A stretch of 32,372 nt of DNA from Clostridiaceae bacterium (GCA_910574345.1 CAJSZV010000039.1:1-32372); one strand, 5' to 3'; counted from the first letter of the stretch, positions 1 through 9,150 are shown. A program made the numbers and translations. The notes: generated from the letters alone by a model not told the origin.

Positions 1-79
1 GCAGACAGAAAAAAGAGCGCACTAATAGAAGGAAAAGCAGACCTCCGATTTGAAAGTGGTAAGTTCTGAACGGAATGGC

Positions 80-1566
80 TTAGGCGATTAGGGGCTTTAG
101 GCTTCGGATATATTGATGCTGCTTTATCTTATCAGCAAGAATCACACCAATCAATTGTGTGATACCGGCTAAAAGCAGATCCGCATGGAGCGTCTTTTCA
201 TTTTGAGTTTTGCGTCCGGCAAGCCCGAAGCTGTCTTTAAACTGATTGATAGAGCGCTCCACGGTAGTCCTGATCTTATAGGTATTATCCCATACCGTGG
301 TTCCCCGGAGGGTGCCGGGATATGCCCGCAGGTCTTTTTCCGGATAGATATAAACCATTCTCCCGCAGGGAGAAGAAGTACAGGGATTTTCGCAGTGGCA
401 GACACGGTGATATTTTCCGGTGGAAGCATCCTTTTCCCATTTTCCCTTTGGACAGCTGAATTTATAACGTATGACACCGCTCCTGAGCCTGCTGGTACCT
501 TCTGGTTTTAATGGGAGAGACGGGTCATTGGGACAGAAGGGGATGCCGTCCTGATTTACGGAATAATCCTTATTTTCCAGTCCTGCCCGAGAATTCAGAG
601 GGATGTAAGCTTTTTGGAAATGCCTGCCGCTGCCGTTCGGATCGGTGCCAAAGGTACTGCCGGAAAGAAGCTGCTTATAAAGTCCGGCGGAGTCAAAGGC
701 AGCATCGCCTAAAAAGGTATGGGGATTGAGAAGAGGATGTGCGGCAAAAGGTCCTGTAAAGAGGGGATGAGCAGTCTTGCGTCATGAACCGATTTATCCT
801 TATCCGGGGAATCGGATTTCTTTTCAAGGATGATTTCCGGATGATGATCAAAGAAATCCTTATTATAGAAGCTGATATGCCGTACAATGCCCAGGCCGTT
901 GGTGACGATGCCGAATTTATATGCATAGCAGAAATGGCCGTCAATGTAGAGCTGTTTAATGTCAGAGTTGGCGGCGGAGTGGGAAGGCATGGAGCCGTAA
1001 GCGGCTTTATAAGGGTCGTAGCTGTCATCAAAATGCATGGCTTTAGCGTAGGCTTTGAGCTGTTTGATAATGCGGTTGGCATACTTTGGATTATTTTGCG
1101 TAACCCATGCCTCTATGCCGGAAGAATCAAAAATGGTCATATCAGCCCTGCAGGAATCAATGGCCTGGCAGATTGGCTCAGTAAGGTCAACCAGCCGTTC
1201 AAAAACAGCCTGGATATCTTCAAGGAAGTCCTGCTTAAATCTGGTCATTTCAGAAGCATCCGGAACCTTGTCAAAGCCGCAGAATTCCCGGAGATGTCGT
1301 GAATAGAGGAGAAAAACAAGGAGCAGGGAATCGGTAGGGATAGAAAAAATCCGCTGGATAATGAGAGCCCATAAAAAAGCGTGCAAAGGGTATTTACGGG
1401 TTCTGCCCGTTGATGCATAGAAATGCTTCCGGAAGGAAGCGGGAATAATCTCATCAAGGTCAATGTGCTGTTGTAAGAGAGACAGGAACTGTGGTTTGTC
1501 GGATTCATAAATTTCCTGGCAATCTGAAAAAATATCTGCCAAAGAAAGCTGATTATATGGTATCAT
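80..1566 (-). pseudogene. Frameshifted DDE transposase (DUF772-type, IS1182/IS5-like)
   Basis: The gene starts at an ATG at 1564-1566 with AAGGAG about 10 bases upstream. The first frame runs from 1566 to about 750 and holds a DUF772-like N-terminal domain and a FDSSGIEAW segment that probably carries the first catalytic Asp. It then reads out of frame and stops at 709. The protein resumes one frame over as AAHPLLNPHTFLGDAAFD, with the second Asp, and continues through a Cys-rich insert to VERSINQFKDSFGLAGRK, where the catalytic Glu is expected, ending at 80. Adding one T to the T4 run near 747-750 restores a single product of about 495 residues, normal for such transposases. I infer a one-base loss, or less likely a sequencing error or programmed frameshift. 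The family name is from recall and is less certain than the transposase call. Confidence 0.85.
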
Positions 1567-1686
1567 AGAGGTACAACTCCTTTCAGGTGGGTATGGTGAA
1601 TTGTTACTGACATCTCAATTTTACCACAAACCTGTGAGGAGTTGTTCTATTTTATCAAAGAAAAAGCCTGATTTTATGTGGGCTGT

Positions 1687-1703
1687 GGCGTTTTGCAAAC
1701 GCC
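1687..1703. repeat. Perfect 7-bp palindrome at the likely IS right end
   Basis: GGCGTTT and AAACGCC flank a TGC centre. It lies between the transposase start and the next gene, where the terminal inverted repeat of the insertion sequence is expected. It could instead be a small hairpin in the leader of the AraC-type gene that begins 35 bases downstream. Confidence 0.5.
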
Positions 1704-1737
1704 TAAATCATACTTATAAAGAGAGGAGAAAGGCGCA

Positions 1738-2598
1738 ATGCCGGGAAATATTAAAATGATAACAGAGGCCATCGACTATATCGAAAGCCATTTGCAGGAA
1801 AAGCCGGATCTGGACGCCATTGCAGAAGCCCTGCACTATTCAAAATACTACCTGCACCGCATGTTTACCCATACGGCGGGGCTGACCATCCAGACCTATG
1901 TACAGCGCCGCCGGCTGACGGAAGCCGCCAAGCTTCTTGTTTTTTCCGACAGGCCCATTCTTGATATAGCCCTCACTGCCGGCTATGAGAGCCAGCAGTC
2001 ATTTACCGATATTTTCAAGGCCATGTATAAAAAGACGCCCAATCAGTACAGGGAGGAGGAAGTATTTTATCCCCTGCAGTTAAGATACAGCTTCAATGAG
2101 AATCCTGCATACTTAGAGGCGAAGGCCTGGAAGGACAGGATTGTCTTTGCCACAGAGGAAGACATTCCGGAATGGATCAAACTGGTTCATCTTGTGATTG
2201 ATGGGTTCCCTTATTTGGACGACGAACAATACCTTGAACAGCTGAAGAAATCTATAAGAGCCGGCCAGGCATTGATATTAAGAGACAGGGATAGGGCAGT
2301 GGGGATCATGATATTTAGAGAGACCGCAGGAACCATTGATTTCTTCGGGGTGCACCCTCAATATCGAAAGAGGGGGATTGGGAAAGCATTCTGCGAAAAA
2401 GTACTGGAAGAACTGACATGTTCCCAGCAGATCAGCGTCACCACTTTCAGGGAGGGAGATAAAGCAGATACCGGCTACCGAAAAGAGTGGGAGAGCCTTG
2501 GATTTGCAGAGGGAGAACTGCTGACTGAATTTGGCTATCCCACTCAGCGGTTTGTATTGCAGAGAGAAAAGATGGAGAAAAACGGAAAAAACTATTAA
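1738..2598 (+). CDS. AraC-family regulator fused to a GNAT acetyltransferase domain
   Basis: The N-terminal 105 residues form a double helix-turn-helix of the AraC/XylS type: LDAIAEALHYSKYYLHRMF, then RPILDIALTAGYESQQSFTDIFKAMYKKTP (quoted in two parts, the second being the classic AraC signature around residues 73-102). From about residue 130 to 280 the protein has a GNAT fold, with the acetyl-CoA loop QYRKRGIGKAF. The usual ligand-sensing cupin is absent. GNAT proteins acetylate small molecules or protein amines, so this polypeptide may sense or modify a ligand and regulate transcription in one chain; that link is inference. The ATG is preceded by GAGAGGAGAAAGG. The gene is complete and lies just beyond the insertion sequence. 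Its substrate and targets cannot be read from the sequence. Confidence 0.85.
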   Translation: MPGNIKMITEAIDYIESHLQEKPDLDAIAEALHYSKYYLHRMFTHTAGLTIQTYVQRRRLTEAAKLLVFSDRPILDIALTAGYESQQSFTDIFKAMYKKTPNQYREEEVFYPLQLRYSFNENPAYLEAKAWKDRIVFATEEDIPEWIKLVHLVIDGFPYLDDEQYLEQLKKSIRAGQALILRDRDRAVGIMIFRETAGTIDFFGVHPQYRKRGIGKAFCEKVLEELTCSQQISVTTFREGDKADTGYRKEWESLGFAEGELLTEFGYPTQRFVLQREKMEKNGKNY

Positions 2599-2684
2599 TT
2601 AGAAACATAAAAGCTGCTAGAAAAGAATGTGTAAAAATGGTACAATTAAAAATTGTATGTTGGCATTTGAAAGGATACACATCA

Positions 2685-3109
2685 ATGAAACCAGGAAGAA
2701 TTGTTATAATAACCGGCTCGCCGAGAACCGGAAAAACTACAGCCTCTGCAATCATTGCTAAAGAATCTGATATGGAAAAATCCGTGCACATGAATACGGA
2801 TGATTATTATCATTATCTTAGCAAAGGTGCAATACCGCCTCATTTTCCAGAGTCAAATGAACAGAATCAGATAGTGATAGAGGCTTTTTTGGAAGCCGCA
2901 AAGACCAAACCATGAAACGTGCTGTTGGGCGTTCCAAATTAGATCGAACAACGAATATGGAATTAGTGGAAACAATGTGGGAACAGTTCCATGATCTGGG
3001 TACATATGAGCCCAATGTTATTGATACGACAGATTGCCAAGTTAAAGATACGGTTTTCTCTATAAAAGAAAGAATTAAGAATAAAATAAATTTGCTTGTG
3101 GGAGAATGA
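2685..3109 (+). pseudogene. P-loop kinase-like ATPase with an internal deletion
   Basis: The N-terminal part starts at ATG 2685 after AAAGGA and has the Walker A motif GSPRTGKTT close to the N-terminus (MKPGRIVIITG precedes it). It reads as a small AAA/shikimate-kinase-like protein up to EAFLEAAKTKP and stops at 2915. A second frame beginning at 2912 continues with KRAVGRSKLDRTTNMELVE and ends at 3109. That segment looks like the C-terminal lid and tail of the same family, whose members are about 180 residues long. About 50 central residues, including the expected Walker B region, are missing at the junction near 2900-2915. I infer a deletion plus frameshift that leaves a non-functional gene. 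The stop overlaps the next ATG, so translation coupling may persist. Confidence 0.7.
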
Positions 3110-3750
3110 AAGTGAGCGAAATTCATAGAATAAAATGTGGAAATGTTAATTGCTATATAGTCGAAAACGGAACGAATGGAATATTAGTAGATACAGGTAA
3201 AAAAGAATTTATAAATCAGGTGATGGAGCAGTGTAAATATTATCACGTTAAACTAATTGTTTTGACCCATGGGCATTTTGACCATGCGGAAAATGCTGCC
3301 CGAATATCAAATGCATTAGGAATTCCGGTGGGAATGAATGAAAAGGACTGTAATTTGATTCGGTCAAACACCGAACAGATGCTTTCTGCTGAAAGCCTTT
3401 TAGGGAAACTTGTTTTGTCAGCATCACTCAAAGAATTTTCCATACGTACATTGGAAGAGTTTAAGCCTGATATATTACTAAATGACGGGGAAAGTTTAAG
3501 CAGCTATGGGATTAATGCAAAGATTATGGCTTTGCCCGGCCATACGGACGGTTCCATAGGCATTGATGTGGATGGTGCCTTTTTAATGGTCGGTGACGCG
3601 TTGATGAATATGTTTTATCCCACAGTGTCCATGCTGTTTCACAATAAAAATGACATGTTGGAAAGCGCAGGGAAGATTGGCAGGATGGGCAATAAAATAA
3701 TATATTTTGGACATGGCAGGCCGGTATCTAATCGGCAATGGATTAAGTAA
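3106..3750 (+). CDS. MBL-fold metallo-hydrolase
   Basis: This 214-residue protein carries the complete metallo-beta-lactamase-fold metal set: H55, H57, D59 and H60 in THGHFDH, H146 in GHTDGS, D164 in VGDAL and H203 in FGHGRPV. The family includes glyoxalase II-like hydrolases, lactonases and other hydrolases that use two metal ions; no signal peptide is visible, so it is probably cytoplasmic. The first ATG overlaps the stop of the preceding broken gene (ATGA). GTG at 3112 is an alternative start with better spacing from GGGAGA. The substrate is unknown. Confidence 0.85.
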   Translation: MKVSEIHRIKCGNVNCYIVENGTNGILVDTGKKEFINQVMEQCKYYHVKLIVLTHGHFDHAENAARISNALGIPVGMNEKDCNLIRSNTEQMLSAESLLGKLVLSASLKEFSIRTLEEFKPDILLNDGESLSSYGINAKIMALPGHTDGSIGIDVDGAFLMVGDALMNMFYPTVSMLFHNKNDMLESAGKIGRMGNKIIYFGHGRPVSNRQWIK

Positions 3751-3885
3751 ATTCGCTGGAAGCGGTGTTTATCTATGGCAAATGAATATAAAACAGATTT
3801 TAATTCTGTGCAGCATAGGCAAGATTGATGAAACATGCAGCCCCTCCTTTTGATAGAATACACATAAAAAGGAGGATACAGAACA

Positions 3886-5232
3886 ATGATAAATCAAACG
3901 CAGATAACAGAAAATCCGCTGGCAAGGGATTTCGATCTAAAGTCTTTGCTCCGGTTTGCGCTGCCGACCATTGTCATGATGATATTTATGGGGCTTTACA
4001 CAATCGTAGATACTATTTTTGTAGCCCGAATCGTGAATACGGACGCACTGTCGGCCATGAATATGGTCTGCCCGGTGATCAATCTTATAGTAGGACTGGG
4101 AACTATGGTTGCGGCCGGAGGGAGCGCTGTGATCGCACGGAACATGGGGGCCGGAGAAGATGAGCAGGCATGCCGGGATTTTACATTTATTGTCTTTGCG
4201 GGAATGGTTATGGGCATAGCGGTCGCCTTTTGGGGAATATGTTTTATTGATCAGATTGTGTGGAGGCTTGGAGCAAGTCCTTTACTGTTTCCCTACTGTA
4301 AAGAGTATCTGTTTATTATTCTTTGTTTCACGCCTGCAAGCATTCTTCAGGTTCTTTTCCAAAACCTTATGGTGACAGCCGGAAATCCCTTATTAGGAAT
4401 GGTATTGTCAATCAGCGCCGGGGCAGTGAATATTTTGTTGGATTACATTTTCATGGTGTCTCTGCAAATGGGGATCAGGGGTTCGGCCCTCGGCACGGGA
4501 ATAGGATATCTGATACCGGCTATTGCCGGAATCTGTTACTTTGCCGTTCATGGAGGAACTTTGAGATTTCAAAAGCCTAAGATAAATATTTCTGTGCTGG
4601 CGGAGAGCTGCCTTAACGGTTTTTCTGAGATGGTAAGCCAGGCTTCCGGGGCAGTCACCACATTTTTCTTTAATATGGCTATGATGAAGCTGCTGGGTGA
4701 AAATGGTGTAGCAGCTATTACGATTATGATTTACACACAGTTTTTGCTGACAGCTCTGTATATAGGATTTGCCATGGGAGTTGCCCCGGTGATCAGCTGT
4801 CATTACGGTATGGGAGACAAAGGGAGACTAAAAAGAATATTCAGGATCTGTATGATTTTTATTGCAGCGGTGTCTGCTGTGGTATTTCTGGTGTCCATGA
4901 TCTTGGGAGAGCCTCTGGTAAGAATTTTTTCCGCCAGGGGGACTGCAGTTTATAACATTGCCCGGAAAGGATTTCTTATCTTTCCCGCCGCCTTTCTCTT
5001 CTGCGGGACCAATATTTTTGCGTCTGCATTTTTTACAGCTTTGTCTAACGGGTGGGTGTCAGCCGTTATTTCTTCCCTGCGTACCTTTGTGCTGCTTACC
5101 ATGTGTCTCCTCATTTTGCCTTCATTTTTGGGGGTGGCGGGGGTATGGCTGGCAGTTCCGCTGTCTGAGTCGGCAACTATGGCTGTTTCTCTGGGATTTA
5201 TTGTAAAAAACAGGAAAAAATACGGTTATTAG
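3886..5232 (+). CDS. MATE-family multidrug/Na+ efflux transporter
   Basis: The 448-residue product is strongly hydrophobic, with about twelve membrane segments in two homologous halves, as in MATE antiporters. Typical elements are the N-terminal FALPTIVMMIFMGLYTIVDT and the FFNMAMMKLLGENGVAA region that opens the second half. MATE proteins expel cationic drugs or metabolites in exchange for Na+ or H+. The start has a strong AAAAGGAGG site at good spacing. A convergent minus-strand gene begins just past the shared terminator. The substrate cannot be predicted. It resembles the DinF/NorM-type Clostridia group by general pattern. Confidence 0.9.
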   Translation: MINQTQITENPLARDFDLKSLLRFALPTIVMMIFMGLYTIVDTIFVARIVNTDALSAMNMVCPVINLIVGLGTMVAAGGSAVIARNMGAGEDEQACRDFTFIVFAGMVMGIAVAFWGICFIDQIVWRLGASPLLFPYCKEYLFIILCFTPASILQVLFQNLMVTAGNPLLGMVLSISAGAVNILLDYIFMVSLQMGIRGSALGTGIGYLIPAIAGICYFAVHGGTLRFQKPKINISVLAESCLNGFSEMVSQASGAVTTFFFNMAMMKLLGENGVAAITIMIYTQFLLTALYIGFAMGVAPVISCHYGMGDKGRLKRIFRICMIFIAAVSAVVFLVSMILGEPLVRIFSARGTAVYNIARKGFLIFPAAFLFCGTNIFASAFFTALSNGWVSAVISSLRTFVLLTMCLLILPSFLGVAGVWLAVPLSESATMAVSLGFIVKNRKKYGY

Positions 5233-5243
5233 ATAACATGATC

Positions 5244-5283
5244 GAAACCCGGAGATGCTCACAGGAAGGTATCTCCGGGTTTC
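5244..5283. terminator. Bidirectional terminator between convergent genes
   Basis: GAAACCCGGAGAT (5244-5256) and ATCTCCGGGTTTC (5271-5283) make a perfect 13-bp stem around a 14-base loop. It lies between the MATE stop codon and the stop of the convergent DUF4397 gene, so it can serve both strands. Confidence 0.9.
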
Positions 5284-5298
5284 CTCATGTGTTCGGGG

Positions 5299-6330
5299 TT
5301 AATAGATCAGATCACTCTCAACAGGAAGGATCTGAAGGGCAGGGAACTGGTATGCCCGACCGATAATATATAAGGTGTAAGTTACGCCGTTCATTACATT
5401 AAAGGTAGCGGAATCCATGACTGCAATCCGTGTATTGTTGCATTCTACATATCCGTCGGCCATGATAACCCCTTGATTGCCAGTACAGGGCAGCGCTTCG
5501 GATACGGAGGCGCGGTAGGTGCCCTGCTGAATGGTGCGGTAGTTGGTGGTGCTTAACTGGCCTACATTCTGGAAGATGCGCCCATATCCGGCCAGGAACA
5601 CATCTACAGACCCGCTGTTGGGAGACAGATTCACAGCCCGCAGACAGCCATAGTTTCTGGAACTGCAGGGAGTGTCAATGACCGTAAACAGAGAGATACC
5701 GGAGCCGCTGTTTACAATGGATACGGTATAGGCAGTGTTGTCGGCAAGATTAAGATATGTCTGATATAATCTGTTTCCGTTTTGGGCATTGGTGATGGTC
5801 ACAAGTGTGCGCTGATTTCCGCTGTCCAGATAATATGGAGTAAAATTTCCATACTGCATATTATTGATGACTGTACGGTTGCCCAAGCGGATCGTCACAG
5901 TCGGCTGATTAACGGCAGCATGGAGAAAACGGATGTTGGCATTGCGGGTGCTTGGGATACAGCAGGAGCCCGTATTTTGCCCGGGAATTACCACAATGGG
6001 AGGTGTGGGTGTCACACCAGACGGCGGTCCCCAGGAGGGAGTATCCGGTGAAATGGGGAAGTATCCTGGCGAGTCATTAGAGCCATTGCCAGGCGGCGGT
6101 CCCCAGGAGGGAGTATCCGGTGAAATGGGGGCGAACCCCGGCGAGTCATTAGAGCCATTGCCAGACGGCGGTCCCCAGGAAGGAGTATTTGGTGAGATAG
6201 GAGCATACCCTGGAGAATTGTCTGCTGATGACTGCCCGGAAGAGTTTTGGGAGGTATCCGGCGATTGAACGGCATCGGCATTTTCAGAAACAGACCGGGA
6301 AAGATTAAATCCGTCGTTGTCAATAAACAT
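5299..6330 (-). CDS. DUF4397 domain protein with Pro/Gly/Ser-rich tandem repeats
   Basis: The 343-residue protein has three parts. Residues 1-40 are polar and low complexity. Residues about 40-112 consist of three near-identical 24-residue repeats rich in SPGYAPISPDTPSWGPP. The rest, about 125-340, is a beta-rich region matching DUF4397, with segments such as ANIRFLHAAVNQPTVTIRLG and CLRAVNLSPNSGSVDVFLAG that look like two copies of one fold. DUF4397 is often found in surface or envelope-associated proteins, but its role is not settled. No signal peptide or sortase motif is visible, so a spore-coat, non-classically exported or cytoplasmic location all remain possible. The start follows GAAAGGAAAATCT. 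It converges on the MATE gene and diverges from the Sel1 gene. Confidence 0.8.
   Translation of the reverse strand: MFIDNDGFNLSRSVSENADAVQSPDTSQNSSGQSSADNSPGYAPISPNTPSWGPPSGNGSNDSPGFAPISPDTPSWGPPPGNGSNDSPGYFPISPDTPSWGPPSGVTPTPPIVVIPGQNTGSCCIPSTRNANIRFLHAAVNQPTVTIRLGNRTVINNMQYGNFTPYYLDSGNQRTLVTITNAQNGNRLYQTYLNLADNTAYTVSIVNSGSGISLFTVIDTPCSSRNYGCLRAVNLSPNSGSVDVFLAGYGRIFQNVGQLSTTNYRTIQQGTYRASVSEALPCTGNQGVIMADGYVECNNTRIAVMDSATFNVMNGVTYTLYIIGRAYQFPALQILPVESDLIY
6020..6235. repeat. 72-bp tandem repeat inside the DUF4397 gene
   Basis: Three units begin with GGTCCCCAGGA at 6026, 6098 and 6170, exactly 72 bases apart. The first two are almost identical and the third is diverged. Each encodes 24 residues, so copy changes keep the frame. 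Confidence 0.9.
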
Positions 6331-6528
6331 AGATTTTCCTTTCTATTTGATTGCATATGCAAACAGTATTGGTATATCATATGTGCCGAGACTTGACCAG
6401 GTGATATAAAATATTCAAATTTTCAAAGAGAAAGAAAATACAAGTCTGTACGCCTTTAAAAAAGTATGGTAAACTGTTCATGAGATAAAGGTGAGTCATT
6501 GATTGACAAAATAATGGAGGAGAAAATA

Positions 6529-7764
6529 ATGGGAAGATTTTTCAGCGATATAGTAGAACAGGCTCTTCGGGATATTTATTATGACGTGACTACAGGCCGT
6601 GGCAGAGAAAGTTTTAAACGTCTGGAGCAGGCTTCGTGGGCCGGAGACGGAGATGCATCCTGTATTCTTGCCCGGTGCTATTGCGGACACCAGTATGTAT
6701 GGAGCGGTCATGAATTTCCGGAGGATGATGACAAAGCAGTGGGGCTGATGCATAAAGCCGTGCAGCAGGGAAGCGCCATTGGAGTGCTTTTGGCCTTGAG
6801 AAGCGGAGAATTGACACCGCAGCTCAGAGCAGGAATGCCGTTTTCCAGCTTAAAGGAGGCATTCGATATTGTATTGGAAAAAGCCCGGCAGGGCGAGCCA
6901 TTTTGCCAGTATACCATAGGAAATACATATTTTTGGTGGGATTTTCTTGAGATTGACGGGAAAGGAAAAGAATCATTTCCAAGTCAGGAGGCGTTCAGGG
7001 CTTATCTGATCGAAAATATAGCCAAATGTGAGGACTGGTTCTGGAAAGCATTTCGGGGCGGGATGTACCATGCGGCCAATAACCTGAACCGCTACTACAG
7101 CCAGGGCGATGAAGACCTAATCGCGCCTCAGCCGGAGAAGGCCAAAGATCTCTGGAAGATCGGAGCGGAACTGGGCTATCCGGTTCACCAGTACATCTAT
7201 GCAAAGGAACTGCAGGAAAAGGGAAGAAGCGCAGAGGCCTTTGAATGGCATAAAAAGGCGGCTGAGAACGGAGAGACAGACAGCTGGTACTATGTGGGTC
7301 TGGCATATGAGGAAGGCAAAGTGACAGGTCAGGATTACAGCCGTGCGGCCCAGTGCTACGAGAGGGGGCTTAAGGACGGCATAGGATGCCATAACCGTCT
7401 GGGTGCCCTGTGTTTTGACGGAAAAGGAGTTCCCAAGGATGAGGAAAGGGCGGTAAAACTTTTGACCTGGGCTTACGAGCAGGGCAACAAATGGGGGCTT
7501 GTTTATCTGGGGAAGGCTTATTTTTACGGCAGGGGCGTGCAGAAAGATTATGTGAGGGCCAGACAGCTTCTGGGAGATGTTACCTGGTCCAATCAGGATG
7601 CTTCCTATATGCTTGGTGTGATGTATGCGCAGGGATTGGGAGTGGACCAGGATATCAGGAAGGGTGTAGAGCATCTGCAGAAAGCAGGTGATTTAAAAGA
7701 GGCCAGGGACGAACTTGCAAAATACAAGAAGAACCTTTTTGGCAAATGGATCCGCAGAAAATAA
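6529..7764 (+). CDS. Sel1-like repeat (SLR) protein
   Basis: The gene encodes about 411 residues. I chose ATG 6529 because GGAGGAG lies 6 bases upstream; an in-frame TTG at 6499 has no good site. The C-terminal 200 residues contain at least four Sel1-type helical repeats, recognisable as AxxxYxxGxGVxxDxxxAxxxxxxA, for example LGALCFDGKGVPKDEERAVK and LGKAYFYGRGVQKDYVRAR. More diverged repeats fill the N-terminal half. Sel1 repeats build alpha solenoids that act as protein-protein scaffolds. There is no signal peptide, so a cytoplasmic scaffold is likely. Its partner is unknown. guaA follows 93 bases downstream with its own ribosome site and no clear terminator between, so co-transcription is possible. 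Confidence 0.85.
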   Translation: MGRFFSDIVEQALRDIYYDVTTGRGRESFKRLEQASWAGDGDASCILARCYCGHQYVWSGHEFPEDDDKAVGLMHKAVQQGSAIGVLLALRSGELTPQLRAGMPFSSLKEAFDIVLEKARQGEPFCQYTIGNTYFWWDFLEIDGKGKESFPSQEAFRAYLIENIAKCEDWFWKAFRGGMYHAANNLNRYYSQGDEDLIAPQPEKAKDLWKIGAELGYPVHQYIYAKELQEKGRSAEAFEWHKKAAENGETDSWYYVGLAYEEGKVTGQDYSRAAQCYERGLKDGIGCHNRLGALCFDGKGVPKDEERAVKLLTWAYEQGNKWGLVYLGKAYFYGRGVQKDYVRARQLLGDVTWSNQDASYMLGVMYAQGLGVDQDIRKGVEHLQKAGDLKEARDELAKYKKNLFGKWIRRK

Positions 7765-7857
7765 TCCGCGTCAGGCAGCACACAGACCGGTCGGTGTCTG
7801 GGCCGGTGATCAGAGAAAATGCAGTGAGAAAAACATACTACAAGAGGAGAAAAGACC

Positions 7858-9150
7858 ATGAAGCAGGACATGATTGTGATTCTTGATTTAGGAAGTACAG
7901 AGAATACTGCTATTGCCCGTCAGATTCGGGAACTGGGAGTATACAGTGAGATACATCCCCATGACATTACCCCGGAACAACTGCAGGGGCTTCAGAATGT
8001 AAAGGGAATCGTGTTAAACGGCGGCGAAAACAGAATAGTGGACGGCACAGCGGTGGATATTGATCCGGCACTGTATAACTGCGGGTATCCTATGATTGCC
8101 ATAGATCATCCCGGAGCGAAATGTGACAGAAAAATGGACGCTATGCCCAGCGAGGCGGTATTGAAGGAATTTGTCTTTGACGTGTGTCATGCCCAGGCAA
8201 ATTGGAATATGAAGAATTTTATTGAAGACCAAGTGGAACTGATCCGCAGGCAGGTAGGGGACAGAAAGGTGCTTCTTGCTCTTTCGGGAGGTGTGGATTC
8301 CTCTGTAGTTGCTGCCATGCTGATCAAGGCTATCGGCAAGCAGCTGGTCTGTGTCCATGTGAATCACGGCCTCATGAGAAAGAACGAGTCGGAGAGCGTG
8401 ATCGAGGTCTTTAAAAACCAGCTTCATGCCAATCTGATCTACGTGGACGCTACGGAACGGTTCCTTGGGAAATTGGCAGGGGTGGCAGATCCGGAGCAGA
8501 AGCGCAAGATCATCGGCGGCGAGTTCATCCGTGTCTTCGAGGAGGAGGCCAGAAAGTTGGAGGGCATTGATTTCCTGGGCCAAGGGACTATTTACCCGGA
8601 TATTATTGAGAGCGGAACCAAGACAGCCAAGATGGTAAAGTCCCACCACAATGTAGGCGGTCTTCCAGAGGATCTTAAGTTTGAACTGGTGGAGCCCTTA
8701 AAGCAGCTGTTTAAGGATGAGGTGCGGGCCTGCGGCGTGGAACTGGGACTTCCGGCTTCCATGGTTTACCGTCAGCCCTTCCCGGGACCGGGACTGGGCG
8801 TGCGGTGTCTCGGAGCCATTACCAGAGATCGCCTGGAGGCGGTCAGGGAATCTGACGCCATCTTAAGGGAGGAGTTCGAGAAGGCCGGGCTGAATAAAAA
8901 GGTGTGGCAGTATTTTACGGTGGTGCCTGACTTTAAGTCCGTGGGCGTGAAGAACAACGCCAGGTGTTTTGATTATATGGTGATTATCCGGGCCATTAAT
9001 ACGGTTGACGCGATGAGCGCTACGGTGGAGAGAGTGGACTGGGATGTGCTGGAGAGGATCACGAACAGGATCTTGGCGGAAGTGGGGAATGTGTGTCGGG
9101 TGTGTTATGATATGAGTCCGAAGCCGCCGGCTACGATTGAGTTCGAGTGA
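7858..9150 (+). CDS. guaA: GMP synthase with a shortened, apparently inactive glutaminase domain
   Basis: GuaA converts XMP to GMP with ATP and ammonia, normally released from glutamine by its N-terminal amidotransferase domain. This protein has 430 residues rather than the usual 510-525. The ATP pyrophosphatase half is intact: PP-loop SGGVDSS at residues 143-149, then KRKIIGGEF, GQGTIYPD and FPGPGLGVR, and the C-terminal dimerisation domain ending KPPATIEFE. The N-terminal half is only about 105 residues. It has no CYGMQ nucleophile motif and no QFHPE motif, so the catalytic Cys, His and Glu of the glutaminase are missing. It therefore should use free ammonia or a separate glutaminase. I recall similar short forms in Lachnospiraceae, so this is probably a lineage trait and not fresh damage. 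Its last codons are the integration site of the following element. Confidence 0.93.
   Translation: MKQDMIVILDLGSTENTAIARQIRELGVYSEIHPHDITPEQLQGLQNVKGIVLNGGENRIVDGTAVDIDPALYNCGYPMIAIDHPGAKCDRKMDAMPSEAVLKEFVFDVCHAQANWNMKNFIEDQVELIRRQVGDRKVLLALSGGVDSSVVAAMLIKAIGKQLVCVHVNHGLMRKNESESVIEVFKNQLHANLIYVDATERFLGKLAGVADPEQKRKIIGGEFIRVFEEEARKLEGIDFLGQGTIYPDIIESGTKTAKMVKSHHNVGGLPEDLKFELVEPLKQLFKDEVRACGVELGLPASMVYRQPFPGPGLGVRCLGAITRDRLEAVRESDAILREEFEKAGLNKKVWQYFTVVPDFKSVGVKNNARCFDYMVIIRAINTVDAMSATVERVDWDVLERITNRILAEVGNVCRVCYDMSPKPPATIEFE
9139..9150 (+). other. Candidate attL at the guaA 3' end
   Basis: The last four codons of guaA, GAGTTCGAGTGA, share GAGTTCGA with the right junction at 31942-31949. Integration here keeps guaA intact because the element restores the final codons and supplies a terminator. 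Confidence 0.65.

Larger units (their letters stand above)
1..1703 (-). mobile_element. Insertion sequence with DDE transposase (left end outside window)
   Basis: The element holds one broken transposase gene on the minus strand. Its right side is probably marked by the palindrome GGCGTTT-TGC-AAACGCC at 1687-1703, about 120 bases upstream of the transposase start. The matching left end is not present in the first 79 bases, so the insertion must run past the window edge. The exact ends and any target-site duplication cannot be fixed from what is visible. The right boundary is an inference from the palindrome alone. Confidence 0.55.

Noticed and set aside
3825-4163. Open frame starting before the MATE gene
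   Set aside because: It overlaps the MATE start in another frame, has no domain, and the MATE frame has the strong AAAAGGAGG site.
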